Shown here piece by piece: positions 31,921-45,700 of a DNA stretch of 64,000 nt (its first letter is position 1; every line of letters begins with the position of its first letter). Where the stretch lies: assembly GCA_963513935.1 (NCBI GenBank), contig OY740768.1, forward strand, positions 70,110,231-70,174,230. Direction: 5' to 3'. The position numbers were made by a program, and so were the translations under genes. This DNA comes from Aphrophora alni. Taxonomy: Eukaryota > Arthropoda > Insecta > Hemiptera > Aphrophoridae. The notes beneath the pieces were generated by a model. That model searched no databases. It had not been told where the DNA came from and worked only from the letters and a program-made list of their open reading frames with translations.

Positions 31921-34900
31921 ATTTAGAGGAATAAACAGAATAAAGTACCATAATTGTATTTTATTTATTGTTCCTAGTGAATGTGGTTAGGGGTAGGCCT
32001 ATATTCAAACCATTAACGTTAGATTACATTTGCATAAAAAAAAAAAAAAATAAATAAATTTCGAGTGGAAATAAAATTCAAACTTTTTCAATTGTATAAA
32101 AAAGACTTTTGAACAAAGAGTTTTCTTGAGCCAAGACTATTCATTTACATTTAACCAAAGCTAGCCTTACTGTTTGCAAACAAAGAAAGCATAAATACGT
32201 CAATACCAGGTAAGGTCACTGTAAAGGGGTGAAACCGTTATCTGGGATCACTGTTATAAAGCGCATGTTACACGGTGTGATATCGTCACAAGGTTTAAAA
32301 TTTGAAGAACATATTAGCCATGGCTGTGAATGATTTTGCACCTGCCTGGCGCATAATGACCGTCCTATCTGGCCGTCCTATCGCACGCGACGCGTTGCCC
32401 TCTCTTAACCTTTGACCTATTTACACATCCTGACCAAAGGATTCATTTTAGAAATTAGCGAAGCCAGCGATACAATTATGTTGCCACGATAAAGATACGC
32501 TTGACTTGGTGAGTTTAATCAGTGTATCGATCTGGAGGGGAACTTTGGCTTTAGTTTATTAACAGCGTTGATCTGATGTAAAGTTTAAATAAATTGTTTC
32601 ACAATACATACATTAAGAATTGTAAAGTTAGCAAAATTTATTATTAATGGCTAATTGACGGAATAGAATAAATAACTTTATAAAGTTTAAAACTGCAAAG
32701 TGTATTATTAAATTCCAAGTAAAACTCAAATAAAAATAAACTTAAAAACTATATTCTGACAAATCATTCGAGAGCAGTTCTGTAATCACGTTCAGAAGTA
32801 GCCTAATACTTTATTATATGCATCAGGATTGCAGTTGATAACTAAAATCTAGTTGCAATTTATCTTTTTTTTATATTCTTTTTGGCAAACTAATAAGCGG
32901 TAGTTGGTTTTTTACTAGGCGGTAGCATATTTTCAAATCAATTTTTAACCAGACAGTTTGCGAACTGATTCCCTAATGTATTTGTTTTTATTGTTTTTAT
33001 GTGTTGAGTGTTTTATAGTTTAAGCTACCATAAAGTTAATATGTCAAGTAAGAGTTTCTGTCGAAAAAGTAATGTAACAACCACTAATTGAAAGTACAAA
33101 TTTGAAATATGTATCAAATAAATATTGAGATCATTCCGAAAACGGCAGGATTTAGCCAAAACTAGTCAACAACTGGAAAAAATAAGAGGAAAAAGAGAAA
33201 ATTAACTCAGAATTACAATAAAGTTATTTTTTCTAAGTATTCACTAGCGGTAAATTTATTTTTTTCTGAGTTCTAGCAATGCGTTTGTATAGTTTTTCTA
33301 TGCAAGTTGTCAATTAATGTAATTTTAGATATTTAATCCCTTTTTACCGCTTTCCACTTTTTACAAAGGATAAAGAAATTTAAAGTTTAATATTATTAAA
33401 GTGTAATAATTTCAAAAAATTTTAGTTTACCTTGGAATTTTTTTTTTTTTTTTATATATTTTAGTTTCTCGCCTTTTTTGCAGAAACAATTAATTGAGTT
33501 TGGAAACAAAAACGATTTGGATATTTTCGTGGATGTATCCGTTTTAGGCCACCTTCTTGAGTACAAATAAAGTGTGTGTGCCTTGAAAAATATCCACTTA
33601 TCTAAACGTACGTCAACAGTAATTTTTCAGGGAATGTTCAAAATTAGTATCTAAAGTTTTTTCGGATTTAAATATGGACGGAGGCCCAAAATACAATTGT
33701 CGTAAATCAAAATTTGGGATAACTTTCATAACATAAAAAAACTGACGAATATGATTTTTTATAAATCCACATGAAACAAGATTTTGTTCTTCTAAGATCC
33801 AAAACAAAACCTATTTGAACCTATAAAAAACCCCAAAATAAATACCAGTTTATTACTTACCAGTAAAAACGGAAACTTCCTATGGTACTGTTATCAAAAA
33901 CGGACTTTTTAAAATCGAATACGTATTCTGGACCTGACCTAGAGCTGCCATCCTAGGAAGAGGTTGGTGAAAACGTATTTAGTCTTTTGGGTTGAGAAAT
34001 AATTTTATAACCTACATTTTTTAAAGCATTTATTTTTTATGAACCACAAACGAAAGTTTTCAAGTTTAAAAAAAGTTGAAGTCGCATACAAACTATAAAA
34101 AGCCATAACAAAAAATGGAAACATTTTTCTAAGCAAATTCCTTATCTAGGACTAATATCCTTTTCTCTGTCCCAAATTTGTGTGGAATTATGAAAAATGT
34201 CCGACGAAATTGTAATTCTTCTATATCATAACTAAACAATTATTTTTTTCTTAAAAAAAAAAAAATCTTAACATTTTAATAAGATATTAAGCGGATATTT
34301 TGCGAAATAATAAAAGACAAAAGGGATACTTATTATAAACTAACAATTTATAAAGGCAATAATATAACATACTATTAAATAAAATATAGTCTAAACAGAT
34401 ATGCTACAATTTTTATAGATTCCTTAATACGGCTACTAACGATTAAAAGTCTAAATGTATATGAACTTTTGTTTTATCACTTTAAAATGATGACAAGGGT
34501 TAAAACTAATACAATTTAACACGCTATAAAACTATCGTGCTCCTATACCAACAGTACATTCGTACAAGCTATATAAGAAAACACTTGAAACGTATATACG
34601 TTCAGGGTGATTTACATTCTGCGTGCCGGGATCTTAAGCCATGTCGTGTAATGAAGTTCGCATTCTACCAGTCTTTGAAACAGAGACTGCAAACTAATAG
34701 AAAGAAACAAATCCATAAATTAAAATCTAAATGGAAGCTACACAAGAAGGAAATGGTGCTTGCATGGCGCATAACTGAACAAGACTAGTGAGGTCATAAC
34801 TAAGTATAATTTATGTTTTATGACATTGAAAGCGGAACTGGGTTAAAGGTAACAACTTAATATGTGCAATGTCGGCTTAAACCTAATTGTAGAGATAGAT

Positions 34901-35020
34901 CAATTTAATTTTCAGTTCATTTTCGATAGTACAAGTAGGTTGTATTAGTTACTAATGTAGATTAGATATAGAGATCCCATTACCCGAGATTATGAAGTGT
35001 CCACCGATCCTACCTTTGGA
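31921..35020. other. AT-rich DNA without recognised genes
   Basis: Contains one copy of a direct duplication (32855-33042, separate entry) and a short CG-bearing stretch at about 32335-32410 (cgcacgcgacgcg) that could be regulatory but shows no TATA box or exon nearby. The 83-codon plus frame at 34537-34788 is basic, lacks any domain and is probably fortuitous. Confidence 0.4.
32855..33042 (+). repeat. Direct repeat, copy 1
   Basis: Matches 35021-35219 in the same orientation through aagcggtagttgg, aaccagacagtttgcgaac and tgtgttgagtg, with scattered substitutions and small indels. No coding potential. Here the target of the later mariner insertion is uninterrupted. Confidence 0.85.
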
Positions 35021-35219
35021 GCAATTTGTCTTCATTTTTTACTTACTAAATGTTGGCAACTAACAAGCGGTAGTTGGTGTTTTTTCGAAGCTGTAGCATA
35101 ATTTCAAATCAATTTTTAACCAGACAGTTTGCGAACTGATTCACTAATGTATATGTTTTTAAATATTGTTTTTGTGTGTTGAGTGTCATGTTTTATAATT
35201 TATGCAACCATCTAATATA
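35021..35219 (+). repeat. Direct repeat, copy 2 (interrupted by mariner)
   Basis: Second copy of the repeat at 32855-33042. Its right end stops at the TA target (35218-35219) of the mariner element, which begins at 35220, so duplication probably preceded the insertion. Confidence 0.85.
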
Positions 35220-36202
35220 CCGAGTGTTTAAAAAATAATTACATATACTCTTTTAAAGATCATAATTTGCTAAAATTTCAATTATTTATGATGCAATTAA
35301 TTTTAACATATTGGGGAGATATATGTGATTAGAAAAATAGTTTACAGATATTTGGACTTCACATTTACATAATAATATCAAAAATAGAATAAGCTATGAC
35401 AAAAGTAAATTTATCTTGGATGTTCGAGATCATATATGTGAAGTGCAAAGACAGTTTAGAAGAGTTTCAAACAGAACCATCAAAGTGACTAAATCTTAAT
35501 CGTATTAGATATAAGTTTGAAATAGATGTAACTGCAACGCACGCACAAGAAGTTCATTCAGAGCGTTACAGAAGACTACAGTCGTCCACCAGTTACACCA
35601 AAAAGCACCAGTCTAAACGGATTTTGAAGAAATTTGTTGTTTGACAAGAGTCCGTGAGACTAAAACGAGAAAGGACTTTGTCGCATCCTAAAGAGTTTTC
35701 TTCCGAACATTTCTATTCCTGCATTAGTCTACACTCTCGGTGAAGATGATTCTGACAGGTGTGTATTCTTGGAAAGATGTTTAAAGAATGCACAGTGTAC
35801 AAACAAGATTGCTTGGCTGGAATTTTGTAAGCACATTTAACTTAAATGGCTCAGTAAAGTGTCCACAATTTCACCCACTGTCCATCTCAGATCACACGCC
35901 ACTGGACTTATTTTGTTGAACAATCTTCAAAGATATCGTATAGTACAAAACCTGTAACACTCTATGAGTTTTGAACATAATTGAACCATAATGCACAGAA
36001 ATAATAGATGAAATGATTTATGTTTGTAAATTCGTATAACTGCCTGGACCAAATCTGTATCGTTTCCAACACCTGTGACATAGCGAGCGATTCTACATTT
36101 GTCTTCTTTACCTTGTTACATTAGATTTAAAAAAAACTTACTTTTTTTAAAAGAAGTATTTATCATCACTCAAAGTGTGTATACCTTTTGTAAAATGCCC
36201 TG
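35220..36202 (+). mobile_element. Decayed mariner-type element
   Basis: 983 bp flanked by TA at both ends (35218-35219 and 36203-36204). Termini are diverged: the left starts CCGAGTGTTTAAAAAATAAT, and the right, reverse-complemented, starts CAGGGCATTTTACAAAAGG. The plus strand holds transposase debris in broken frames. At about 35410-35640 there is VQRQFRR, a stretch with SERYRRLQ, then KKFVV, corresponding to the helix-turn-helix region. At about 35850-35985 there is a block with KDIVYSTKPVTLYEF, corresponding to the family's P-D-L-T-P-x-D...K-D-x-V-Y...P-x-T-L-x-x-L region near the last catalytic aspartate. Stops are frequent. Old, dead copy. Confidence 0.65.
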
Positions 36203-36204
36203 TA

Positions 36205-37430
36205 TATAATAATAATGAATTGTGTTTTTGAAATTATATTACCTAAATTCATAAATTTATAAATAATGTAAAGAAAACCTTGTTTTACCTTACATTATTC
36301 GTGGTTCCTTACCTTCTGAGTTCATTTAATTTTATAATAAAAAACTTCCCAAATATTATAATTTGAAACATTTATACAATAGACAATTTATTACGTTCTT
36401 ATTTTATGTTAACAATTTGTCAATTGTTTCAAAGTTATTAAATTAATTGGTACATTAATTATTCTATTAAATTATAACCAAACATGTTCCTCTGCAGTTT
36501 CAGTCAGTGGAGATCAATTATGGTTGTTATTGAATAATCCTTCGTTTCTTCAAAACTCAGCACACCTTTATTAAAATACTTAAAATGTGTTTCTTTAAAT
36601 GGAACACAAACTAACAAAGTCCATAACATGATCTTATTCTTTGGAATTACACAGCTAGTAAAATCGCGATACAACCGCGTAAGACTATTTATTTAATTAT
36701 ATTAGCTCATTTCTTGCCTTGGATATCCAGTTCATCAAAATCCGGGCTACGTTACTACACATGTAATCCAGATTAAAAATAAGTTTTTTATTCAACAAGC
36801 GATGCTGACTATTCTAAACAACCAGTTTATGTTTTTATTTAAAATAATACATTTTTTTTATTGTCAAGAATAAAAAAAAAAAATTACTTTAAATTCCATA
36901 TTCAGAAAATTTGTCGCATCTAATTGAAATAAATTACATTAATTTCTCTATTCATCATAAAATTAAATCTTCATACATTTTTTGACACCTACATGTAGGA
37001 GGGTAAATTGATGTTTGATCGGTGACGATAACAGATCCTATTATATTGGTCCTGTGGTTATATGATACTCCGGTGTCGGTTTTTCCGTAAGGCAGGTCAC
37101 TAAAGGTAGAATTTTATATCAGCATTTTTTCAAACATATATTTTTCTCAATATTTATACAAAATAAATACATACGTATTTTCATTGAGGTTCGCTGGTCA
37201 TTTTAGTAAAATAGTTAAGGAATTCTGCCCATTTTCAACTTAGATTTTTTAATGTTTTTGAATGAATGGTGTTAGCTGTGAGGAAAATAACAATTAATTT
37301 TATTTGGAATACATTACACAATATAAGTTACAAAAACATTATACAACTAAACTATTTTAATAAATACTAATAATAAACATCTAAATTAAACACAAAAGAG
37401 TCGTTCTTGAATCGTCGGTGTACACCTGTC
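36205..37430. other. AT-rich non-coding DNA
   Basis: No gene, RNA gene or mobile element recognised. Confidence 0.5.
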
Positions 37431-37439
37431 ATGCTGTAT

Positions 37440-37580
37440 TTTGAGTGTTATTTGTTTATTGTATGTGATGTGTAGGTTTTGTAGTGTTTTAATGTTTTAA
37501 CGGCCTCTCAGGAGTAAGTCTGAAGATAGAACATACGTTCTGAAACGCGTAACATAAGTTACAAAATAAGTCACAAGACA
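37440..37580 (+). repeat. Penelope-like end repeat, copy D, with hammerhead-like motif
   Basis: Shares with copy B the order agtgttttaatg / taacggcct / gagtaag / core. The core at 37520-37551 is CTGAAGA, T, AGAAC-ATAC-GTTCT (perfect 5-bp stem), GAA, ACGCGT, A. ACG/CGT is a self-complementary loopless stem III, which would favour dimer formation. Stem I is weak (two pairs, a mismatch, two pairs). No PLE coding sequence lies beside it, so it may be a solitary end repeat. Confidence 0.55.
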
Positions 37581-40500
37581 GAGTAAGTATTAAGTATTTA
37601 ATAACTTAGACAAAAATAACCTAGGATATTGTAAAATTAAAAAACAAATTACACAATCAATAAAAACATAAACAATACAATAATAATAATACAACAATAC
37701 ACAGGATATATACACACACCCGTGCACGCACTGATGTTGGCACCGTAAAGGATTATTCACATCATATGGAAAAATTATACCGTCCAGTTCAAAATATCTA
37801 CTCAATGTTGACTATCAAAACTGAGAAATCTGAAAACAACAAACTATGAAGTGTTGCTGTAGAATTTATTTATAATATTTGTGTACCATTATTACTTTTA
37901 ATTTTATATATTCAACAAAATACGTAGCCTATATACATTATTTTGGTTTTATAAGCATTTATTTGATGTTACATGTTTTATTCTGTTAGTTTTCTAAACT
38001 AAAATTTCTGTAAAATAGAACAGCAATCAGTAATAATATTTGTATTATAATTATTTGTATACTGCTATTTTATATTATACTATTAGTTTCTAATTTATAT
38101 ATCATTGTTTAATAATTTAAATGTTCTAAAATATAAAGGGTTTGAAAAGATGACTATTCAAATCAAACTGTTTGGGATTTCAAGTGAGGTTCAAAGTCAG
38201 CTTAACCTAATATTACTGTACCAGAAACTTCTCATAATATGATTACTAGAAACATGAGATTGATTTTCACACTTGCTACTAGCAACGGGTCGTGTTGAAT
38301 ATCAATAAAAAAAAGAAAGAAAATGATGTCTATAACGTCAAGATAGTTGTTTTCTTTTTCTTTTTTAGATATCTACATCTATTTATGAGATAAAAACAAT
38401 TAAACTACCATTGAATTAACTAATATAAACGGAATCATAGCATTTTAGGATTTATGTTTATTGAAACCGGTTTAGTTTATTTCGAACACTTATACAATTA
38501 ATTGTTTTGGTTACGAGTGTAATATTTATTAATTTATCTTTATCTTTTTGAATGAATAGACGTAAATCTATATTCATCAAATTATATCTATTATATTAAC
38601 ATAGACTATTACTGTTTGGAAAAACTTTGTTTAAGATTTTCACTTTCAGTTCCTTAAGATTAACAATTTCATCTCTCGATTTTTTTGATCTGTGATTTCA
38701 TATAATTGATGGTAAAGTACTTTAACGAAGAATTTTAATTATCATTATGTACATTGTTATGTCATCACGTCATTCATACCATTTTATTATTGTTTGATTT
38801 TAAGTTAATTGTTTTAGGTTTTTATTATTTTGTTTCTATAATAGTATTTTACAATTATGTATTATGTGTTGTCATAAACAATAAGTAAATGACAATGAAA
38901 TGAATCCCGAAACAACCGTAATAACTACGTAACTGGCACAATAATGTAACAATTACAAGATATAGGAATTTTTTTGGCTCGAAGTTTTATAATCTTAATG
39001 TTTTTAATTATATAAAATAACCAGAGTTTTCTTTAAAACATATATATATATATATAAGTATCTCTGTAATTTACCATTTTTGATTATATTACAGTTTTAT
39101 TAAATTATATTAAAAATCACAGTTTACCCTTTTTATCTACTCATTTTAAACACAATAGGTCAATTCCCCCAAAATACAACCATAAAGAATTTCGTTAATT
39201 CGGTATTGCGTTTGTGCGCCACCATAGAGCCAACATGCAAACTCTCGCTTACAAGTCAGGTTTGGTGTTAAAAGAGGGAGAAAGTTATTTTTAGTTTTAG
39301 TATAAAGTATATTTGACTGCAGGTGATGACGTCATATTGTTAATAAATTATACATTCAATGTTATAGGACTTGTTGGTGTTATCTCCGAGCAAGCAAGTT
39401 TAATTTACTGCGCACAATGTCTTTGCGTTTGTCGAGATATGTATTCTTGTGAGTTATTGCCGGTCAAAGGCACACGAAGACTATCCCATACACGAAAATA
39501 TCTTTGAATATTAAATAACTTTTTAATTTATTTTATTGTCCGTACTAAAATGATCCAATTTTAATAATTGCATACTTTAAAAATAAATATGTTAATACTA
39601 GTTGGAAGTGATATTAAACTCATAGTATGCTGATTGTAAACTCATAAGCGCATACATTACCACAGGATTGTCTAAAGTCAAATTGATGTTAATCTCTTAA
39701 ACCAAAGACAATAATTAATACGGCGTAGGTAAACAAGCACAATGTTTTAAGTGACAAAAATGGTGTTTTAAACAATAGGGTTAGAGGAAATGGCATGTCT
39801 GCTGTCTTGATGTTTCGTTATCTCGTCATCTTACCGTCTTCATTAGTTCAAGAGCATAAGTAAAGGCTATACAAATAAAAATTACTCAATCATTTTACTA
39901 ACCTTCTCCATACCAAAAGAAAAAACTTAAACCAGCATTGTCCGATTTTGAGATATTCGACCTAATGCAACGATGTTAAATTCATTTTCATTTTTTAAGT
40001 GATATCTTCAGAACCGTCATTGTTTTATCGAACTGATGAATTTGTGTGTATGTGAAATAACGATCGGTAAGTTTTCTTAATTATCGATTGTCGTATCGTG
40101 TACAAATAGTGCGTGACTGTTGGAGGATAATCATGTGATATGTTTTATGTGTTAATTTAAAAAAAAATTTAAAATAATTGTGTTATCGATTTGTTTTAGG
40201 TACTGATATATGGTCATGTATTCATTGTTGTGTTGTGTATGGGTAAAAGTTATTCGCGAACGTAACTACTCTAAAGATCTCACATGTGAGTCTCAAAAAC
40301 GTATCGCCGCTATACTAGATTCAAAAAATGAAGAGGGTGGTTTTCGTCAATAATAAGAGGACTGAGGTAATAAATATATCAATAAATTTTATTCGAATCT
40401 TTAGGGGCTACTTTTGAGCACTTTTTAAAGTTGTTTTAACAAGATCGTTATAGAGATTTTGAGAAAATCGGAATGTTGTTTTCGTCTTACTGGAAGTGCC

Positions 40501-41560
40501 AAACACAAAATAACGCTAAAATATAACCATCTTTGTTAAACATTTATTTATTAACCTCTCGCCAAATGAATCAAATGTACCATTTTCACATGGCTATTAT
40601 TTGTTACCCATTTATTTATTTATTTACTCTATAATTATCATATTTTATTTAAATCTGTTCAGCTAGTTTGATCTGTAACGCATTTAAAGTAGATATAAAA
40701 ATAAAAATAATTTACAAATAATTTTAAATCTCCGATGACATAAAAACAGACATTTCTATGAAAAACTCAATATCGACAGACTTTGTCCATACTATCTTAA
40801 TATGAGAACGTAAAATGAAGAGAGAAAGGGAAGGAAACATATTCGGCTACAATTAAAGTTATATGAGTTAAATGTTGAAGAGGATTATGTTAGAGATATA
40901 TTCTAGGCGCACCTCAATATTAACTTCTTGAAACCATAATCCCAAGTTTAATACTATTCAAAATATAATATATTTATTTAAAAATAAATAGGACTAAAAC
41001 TTTACATAGCAGCAGTGTTGCACATCTTCATTAACACCCTATTTCCTTTGTTCTCCACACTACAACTGAAGTAGCCATCGGTAAGTTGGAAGTGATTGAA
41101 GAGGTAGAAATTGTTTTACAAAATTATCAGAGCTAGCTGTATTATATTTTTCATTTCACATCGTATAAAAAACGACAGGTGCCCGAATATCTGACTTACA
41201 GTCAAAACTGATGAATTGATTTTCAACTCTTTTTCACTAATCTTGTTGAACACTTCTGGTGATCTTATTGTGCACTACGTTTTAAACATTGTCACGCGAA
41301 CGTTTCTGCTGTCTGAACTGATATAAAATTTTAATATCCTCTTTTTTAAATAGTTTGTTCACTACTAAACCCAATTTTTGAATTTATATTTTGTTAAAGA
41401 CATTTTGTTTTGTGCAAGTTCTACTTTAAAAAAATGTATATACCAATTTTGATAAAATTAAGTTTTCCATGTTTTTTGAGATGTTGAATATTGTCTTATT
41501 ACTAATGCCTAAATTTAATCTTTACAATCGCCGCAACATAAATCTTGAGTTACACCTGCC
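37581..41560. other. AT-rich non-coding DNA
   Basis: No supported gene. A perfect TGACGTCA palindrome (CRE-type) occurs at 39327-39334 at the start of a 64-codon plus frame (39313-39507). That frame has several cysteines but no recognised domain. A TA run lies at about 39040-39055. The remainder is simple AT-rich DNA. Confidence 0.45.
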
Positions 41561-41659
41561 TTATTAAATGTTAATCACGGCTTAAATTAAACCTAAAATT
41601 TGGCAAAAATCGCATATAATATCACAAAGGACTTAGAAAAGTACATCAAGAGTTCCATC

Positions 41660-42010
41660 TAAAAAATAAATTTAAACATTATGGCCGCCACTATAACAAA
41701 TTGAAAATTGTGTAAAATCGCCCCTGACTCGAAATTGCATACTTGTTACACTTAAGGTATGTGAAAAATAAATAACGATTTAAAAATGTAAAAGAACTAT
41801 ACAAAACAATTTATAAAAATGTAATTATCACGGGCTGCTACTTTATAGCATGCACATTGAAAACTGTGTAAAATTGGCTCTGACTTGAGTTGAATAGTTG
41901 TTACAGTTAAGATATGTTAACTATATATAATGATTTTAAAATGTAATTATTACTTAATGGAATGTTAATTACTCAAACGCAACATTCACAAATTGTTAAT
42001 CTTTAGTACA
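41660..42010 (+). repeat. Degenerate tandem repeat, about 156-bp period
   Basis: TTGAAAATTGTGTAAAATCG at 41701 recurs as TTGAAAACTGTGTAAAATTG at 41857. Both are followed by ctgact...ttgttaca.ttaag.tatgt and then by aatgattt/aacgattt text. A third, weaker partial unit follows near 42000. Non-coding. Confidence 0.7.
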
Positions 42011-42318
42011 AAACGTTCACATTTAAAACTGGGCTCAATTTGAGTATTTAAGAAGAAAATATTTAACATCACTTTAGCTGTTCGACTATGACCCCGAATT
42101 TAAAACATCCATACTTAAAAAAATACCTGTATGCGAACAAAATTCATCAAGACTGAGTGGAATTAAAGAATTAGTGATGTGGTAATTTGAACATTTTAAA
42201 AGTTAGACATAAACTAGTGATAAACTGTGCCTAACTTTCCAAAAACCAAGGGTGGTTGAGTTTTATAAACATCGATGCATAACAAAAAAAAAAAAAAGAT
42301 GTAAGTTATAAGTAAAAG

Positions 42319-42346
42319 TTATCTTCTCTACAAAGCGAGAAGATAA
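42319..42346. repeat. Perfect 10-bp hairpin
   Basis: TTATCTTCTC and GAGAAGATAA are exact complements separated by the 8-base loop TACAAAGC. Nothing adjacent suggests a function. There is no U-run typical of polymerase III termination immediately after. Confidence 0.8.
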
Positions 42347-42672
42347 GATGCTAATATAATTCCATTTGTAAAAAGTAATTATTTGAGTAGCCTAAAGTTA
42401 TTATTACGTAAGTATTATTGTACATTTCCAATATTAATTGTGGAATCAATAAAACAAGTCAATTCTTTGTTACATCTTAATTCTAACAATGAGAGTTTAA
42501 AATTAAATATATACATGGTTAAAATATTTATTGATTTTAATTTTTGATTTTAACGCTTATACGTTTATTTAATACAAGCTAGTATTAGAATACTAATTAA
42601 ATAACATTTCAAGTGAAAATTGCAGCAAAAGCAAAAGTCAAGTGAGAAGTGTACGCCTTATGCTGGAAACAA

Positions 42673-42744
42673 CTAAGGATAGCTCATTTGGTAGATGTTT
42701 GGTACGTTAAGCCAAAGGTCCTGGGTTCAGTTCCCAGCCTAGGT
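42673..42744 (+). tRNA. tRNA-like sequence (tRNA pseudogene or SINE head)
   Basis: 72 bases with tRNA landmarks. There is an A box, TAGCTCATTTGG (42680-42691), an anticodon-type stem TTTGG/CCAAA, a perfect T arm CTGGG-TTCAGTT-CCCAG (42721-42737) containing the B box, and a CCTAGGT acceptor-like end. The defects are a D stem that pairs poorly (GCTC/GATG), a 9-base anticodon loop (TACGTTAAG) and an acceptor stem only partly complementary. GTT within the loop suggests descent from tRNA-Asn. Both internal promoter boxes are present, so polymerase III transcription is possible. A functional tRNA is unlikely. Confidence 0.55.
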
Positions 42745-45700
42745 CGTATATATTTCACTTAATAAGACCTCAATTTTTGGAATATCGTATAATTTACTAT
42801 TATTGTGAACAGTAAAACTATTACACGTGTTTAACTAGTAAGGTTTACTCTATACTTTAGAAGAAAATATAAAACTGTATGTTTATCGTTACAAAACTTC
42901 ACAAATTAACCGAATGAGAGAAAAAATTCGGGTTTGCGATCTTCTTTTGTTAAGTTCACCTAAAGATTTTATTAAATAATAATTGAAAAAAATTGAAACT
43001 ATGAGCTAAATTCTCAAGTGTTATCTTTTTTTAACAATTAACCCTGTAAGTCTGAATATTTAGAAAAATGTTTCGCTCATTGGTTTCTAATAATGTGGAC
43101 ACTTCACCAAGAATTTACAACAATAACTTTGGCTCAATAAAATATTTTAAGTTTGGGTCCATTAGAATTTTTCATTCGAATTCTAACCAACTCTGTTAAC
43201 TTTTGACAACCAAAGTTGGCCCTCCCTCCGTTTTTTATGTTATTCTAAAGGAGGGAAATCTCACGGCCATCATCGCTTTAAAAAATAAAGGATAAAGAGC
43301 AAACAATAGAAACTTCAAATACTCTATTAGCGTCAGAGTAGAAAGAGTTGGTTAAGATAGACCTGTTAGACAAGATGAAAGACTAACCCTAGACTATATG
43401 ATAAAAGTTCTAGCTATGAACCTAGGAATTACCATACCCATATTTACTATGTGTAAACTATGAGGCTTACCTTAAGTTGGAAAGAACTAAATTGCTCAAA
43501 ACAGGTTGTGTTTTAGGTAAGATGACAGCTACAACCTTGTCACAGCCTCGTGGATACCGTTGGTTACTAGAACATTTAGGAATAGTTGGTCTTTTGTGAT
43601 CATTTGAGAACAGTAATCAGATTGCCTATTCAACTCGCTAATTATAATTCCCGACTAAGAACACTTCTCGAGGATATTTTAGAATTCTAATTTATTATGG
43701 GTTGGTATTACAGGTTTTCTATCTATTAAAAATATGAGACGGATCTTATAAATACCTCCCAGCATCGAAGGTTTAAGCCACCGTTAGGGCTTGATTTTAA
43801 TTTCTTGATTAGAAAGTGTCTAAATCATTTTAAATTATTCAAAAAACTAACTAAACGTGCTATTTTATAATTAGATATACGTTTCTCGTTAATATTTTAC
43901 CAATTAACTAAACATTTCTATGGAAAGAAATCTTTGAAATTTATACAAAAGATAAAATCGTATTCTTATTTAACGAATGACCATATGTTGAATGATATTC
44001 CACATCTTTATAATTCACTTAGATTTGAGTAAAATTCAAAGGCTAAATGAAAGAAACATAACAATATCCACAACCAACATTTATTATAGTCACAAAGCTT
44101 CTGATCTTTGACTTGAATTTGTCATTAAACATGGTAATAAAGTGTTAATAGTGGAAGTTGTTGGAATCTTACAACTGTATCCATTAGTTAACAATTCAAG
44201 TTCTTTTCCATTGAGGATGGTCACAACAATGTTGGTACTTAAGGGCTTTCTTACATGCGCTACATTCGTCTGGAGTTACGTAAGAGTTACTCATTACTAA
44301 TTTTGAAAGTAGTTACTAAAGCACCAAGATGCACATGAGTTAAGACAATACATAAAGACTTAAATATACATATATTAAATATATACATCATCACTATCTC
44401 TTCGTTAGGTTAGGTTAAGGTAAGTGAGGTTAGGTTAATAAACACAGACAGCCATTATCCTTGATCATGACCAACCTAGTACCGTACTCACTTTTGATTC
44501 GTAATGTACTAAACGAGTATTTGTAAATATTGAATATTTTACTAACATATTTTTATCATTCTGTTTTAGATGGTATAGGTGTAATGCCAACGAATGAGCA
44601 TACCTCTCGGTAATATATTTTTAACGAAGTAGGTAGCAGAAAAAGATCCCGCTCTTCATTAATATCTTTCTGTTGGGGATATAGTTCGTAGTACACAGTA
44701 GCCTATGCCATTTTCGCAAGCTATTTTTACTTTCAAGTAGACTGCAGAAGAAGACGTTGCATTTATAAACTCCATAAACCAACAACGTTATCAGAATTTA
44801 ACTTAGTTATATTTTTTAAACCTTTATTATTCGGTTTATTAAAAACCTTTTACAATTTTAATTTAATTTTGACTGTAATAAACCTTGTTGTGTTACTGGA
44901 AAATCTATTTTTGAAAGTATCACAACTAAAAAAAGTTATCCGATAAGTAATAACGTAACATGTCAGTAGAAAAATTTAATTCAACTTAAATGTCAAAATT
45001 ATCCTAAAGACACTATTGTCCTAACATAAAATTTATTAACAACAAGTATGACAGGACACAGTTAAGATATCATTTCCAAAAACGAAGAAAGACCCTTTTC
45101 GGCTCATGAACTAGAACATCTACAAAGTTTTGAATAGTGCTATAACTTGAAGGTTATAAAACAATTACCTTTGGACACATATAAATTATAGTTGCGAATA
45201 GTAGAACTAACAAGCATTTGTAAAATATCTTCCACCCTTAAATGGTTACACCTCGGATGATCCATGCAACCTTGGTTTCTACATGAACTGCCTCAATGTT
45301 ATTCCTGACTGGAGACTCTAACCTTGTTCTTCGCTCTATGCACACTTTGAAGACTATTTCATGATTTTTTCTTCTTTCAATTAATCCATAGATAGATCTT
45401 ATTAGCCTTGACACGTGGAAAAAACCATTCCTGGCTCTGTGTACTACGCGATAGGGATACTAACAGGACGGCGATGGTTTTTAAGTATCACACAATTAGG
45501 CGTACAGACATCCCATAATTTTTAAAAAATAAATAATAAATCAGTTTGAAATGTAAATTTTCCTCATTTTAGGACTTTGTATAATGAGTCGTAAGTAGCT
45601 AAACATAACAAACGTACCTTCTGTACGTTTATAATCCTGTAGCATTTTATACAGTTTTACAAGGTGCTAAAGATTGCTTAATAAAACCACTTCAAAGCAC

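Noticed and set aside
39327..39334. TGACGTCA as a cAMP-response promoter element
   Set aside because: An isolated 8-mer with no promoter or gene evidence nearby.
44405..44437. Telomere or internal telomeric array
   Set aside because: Only a few irregular TTAGG units; such strings are common by chance in insect DNA.
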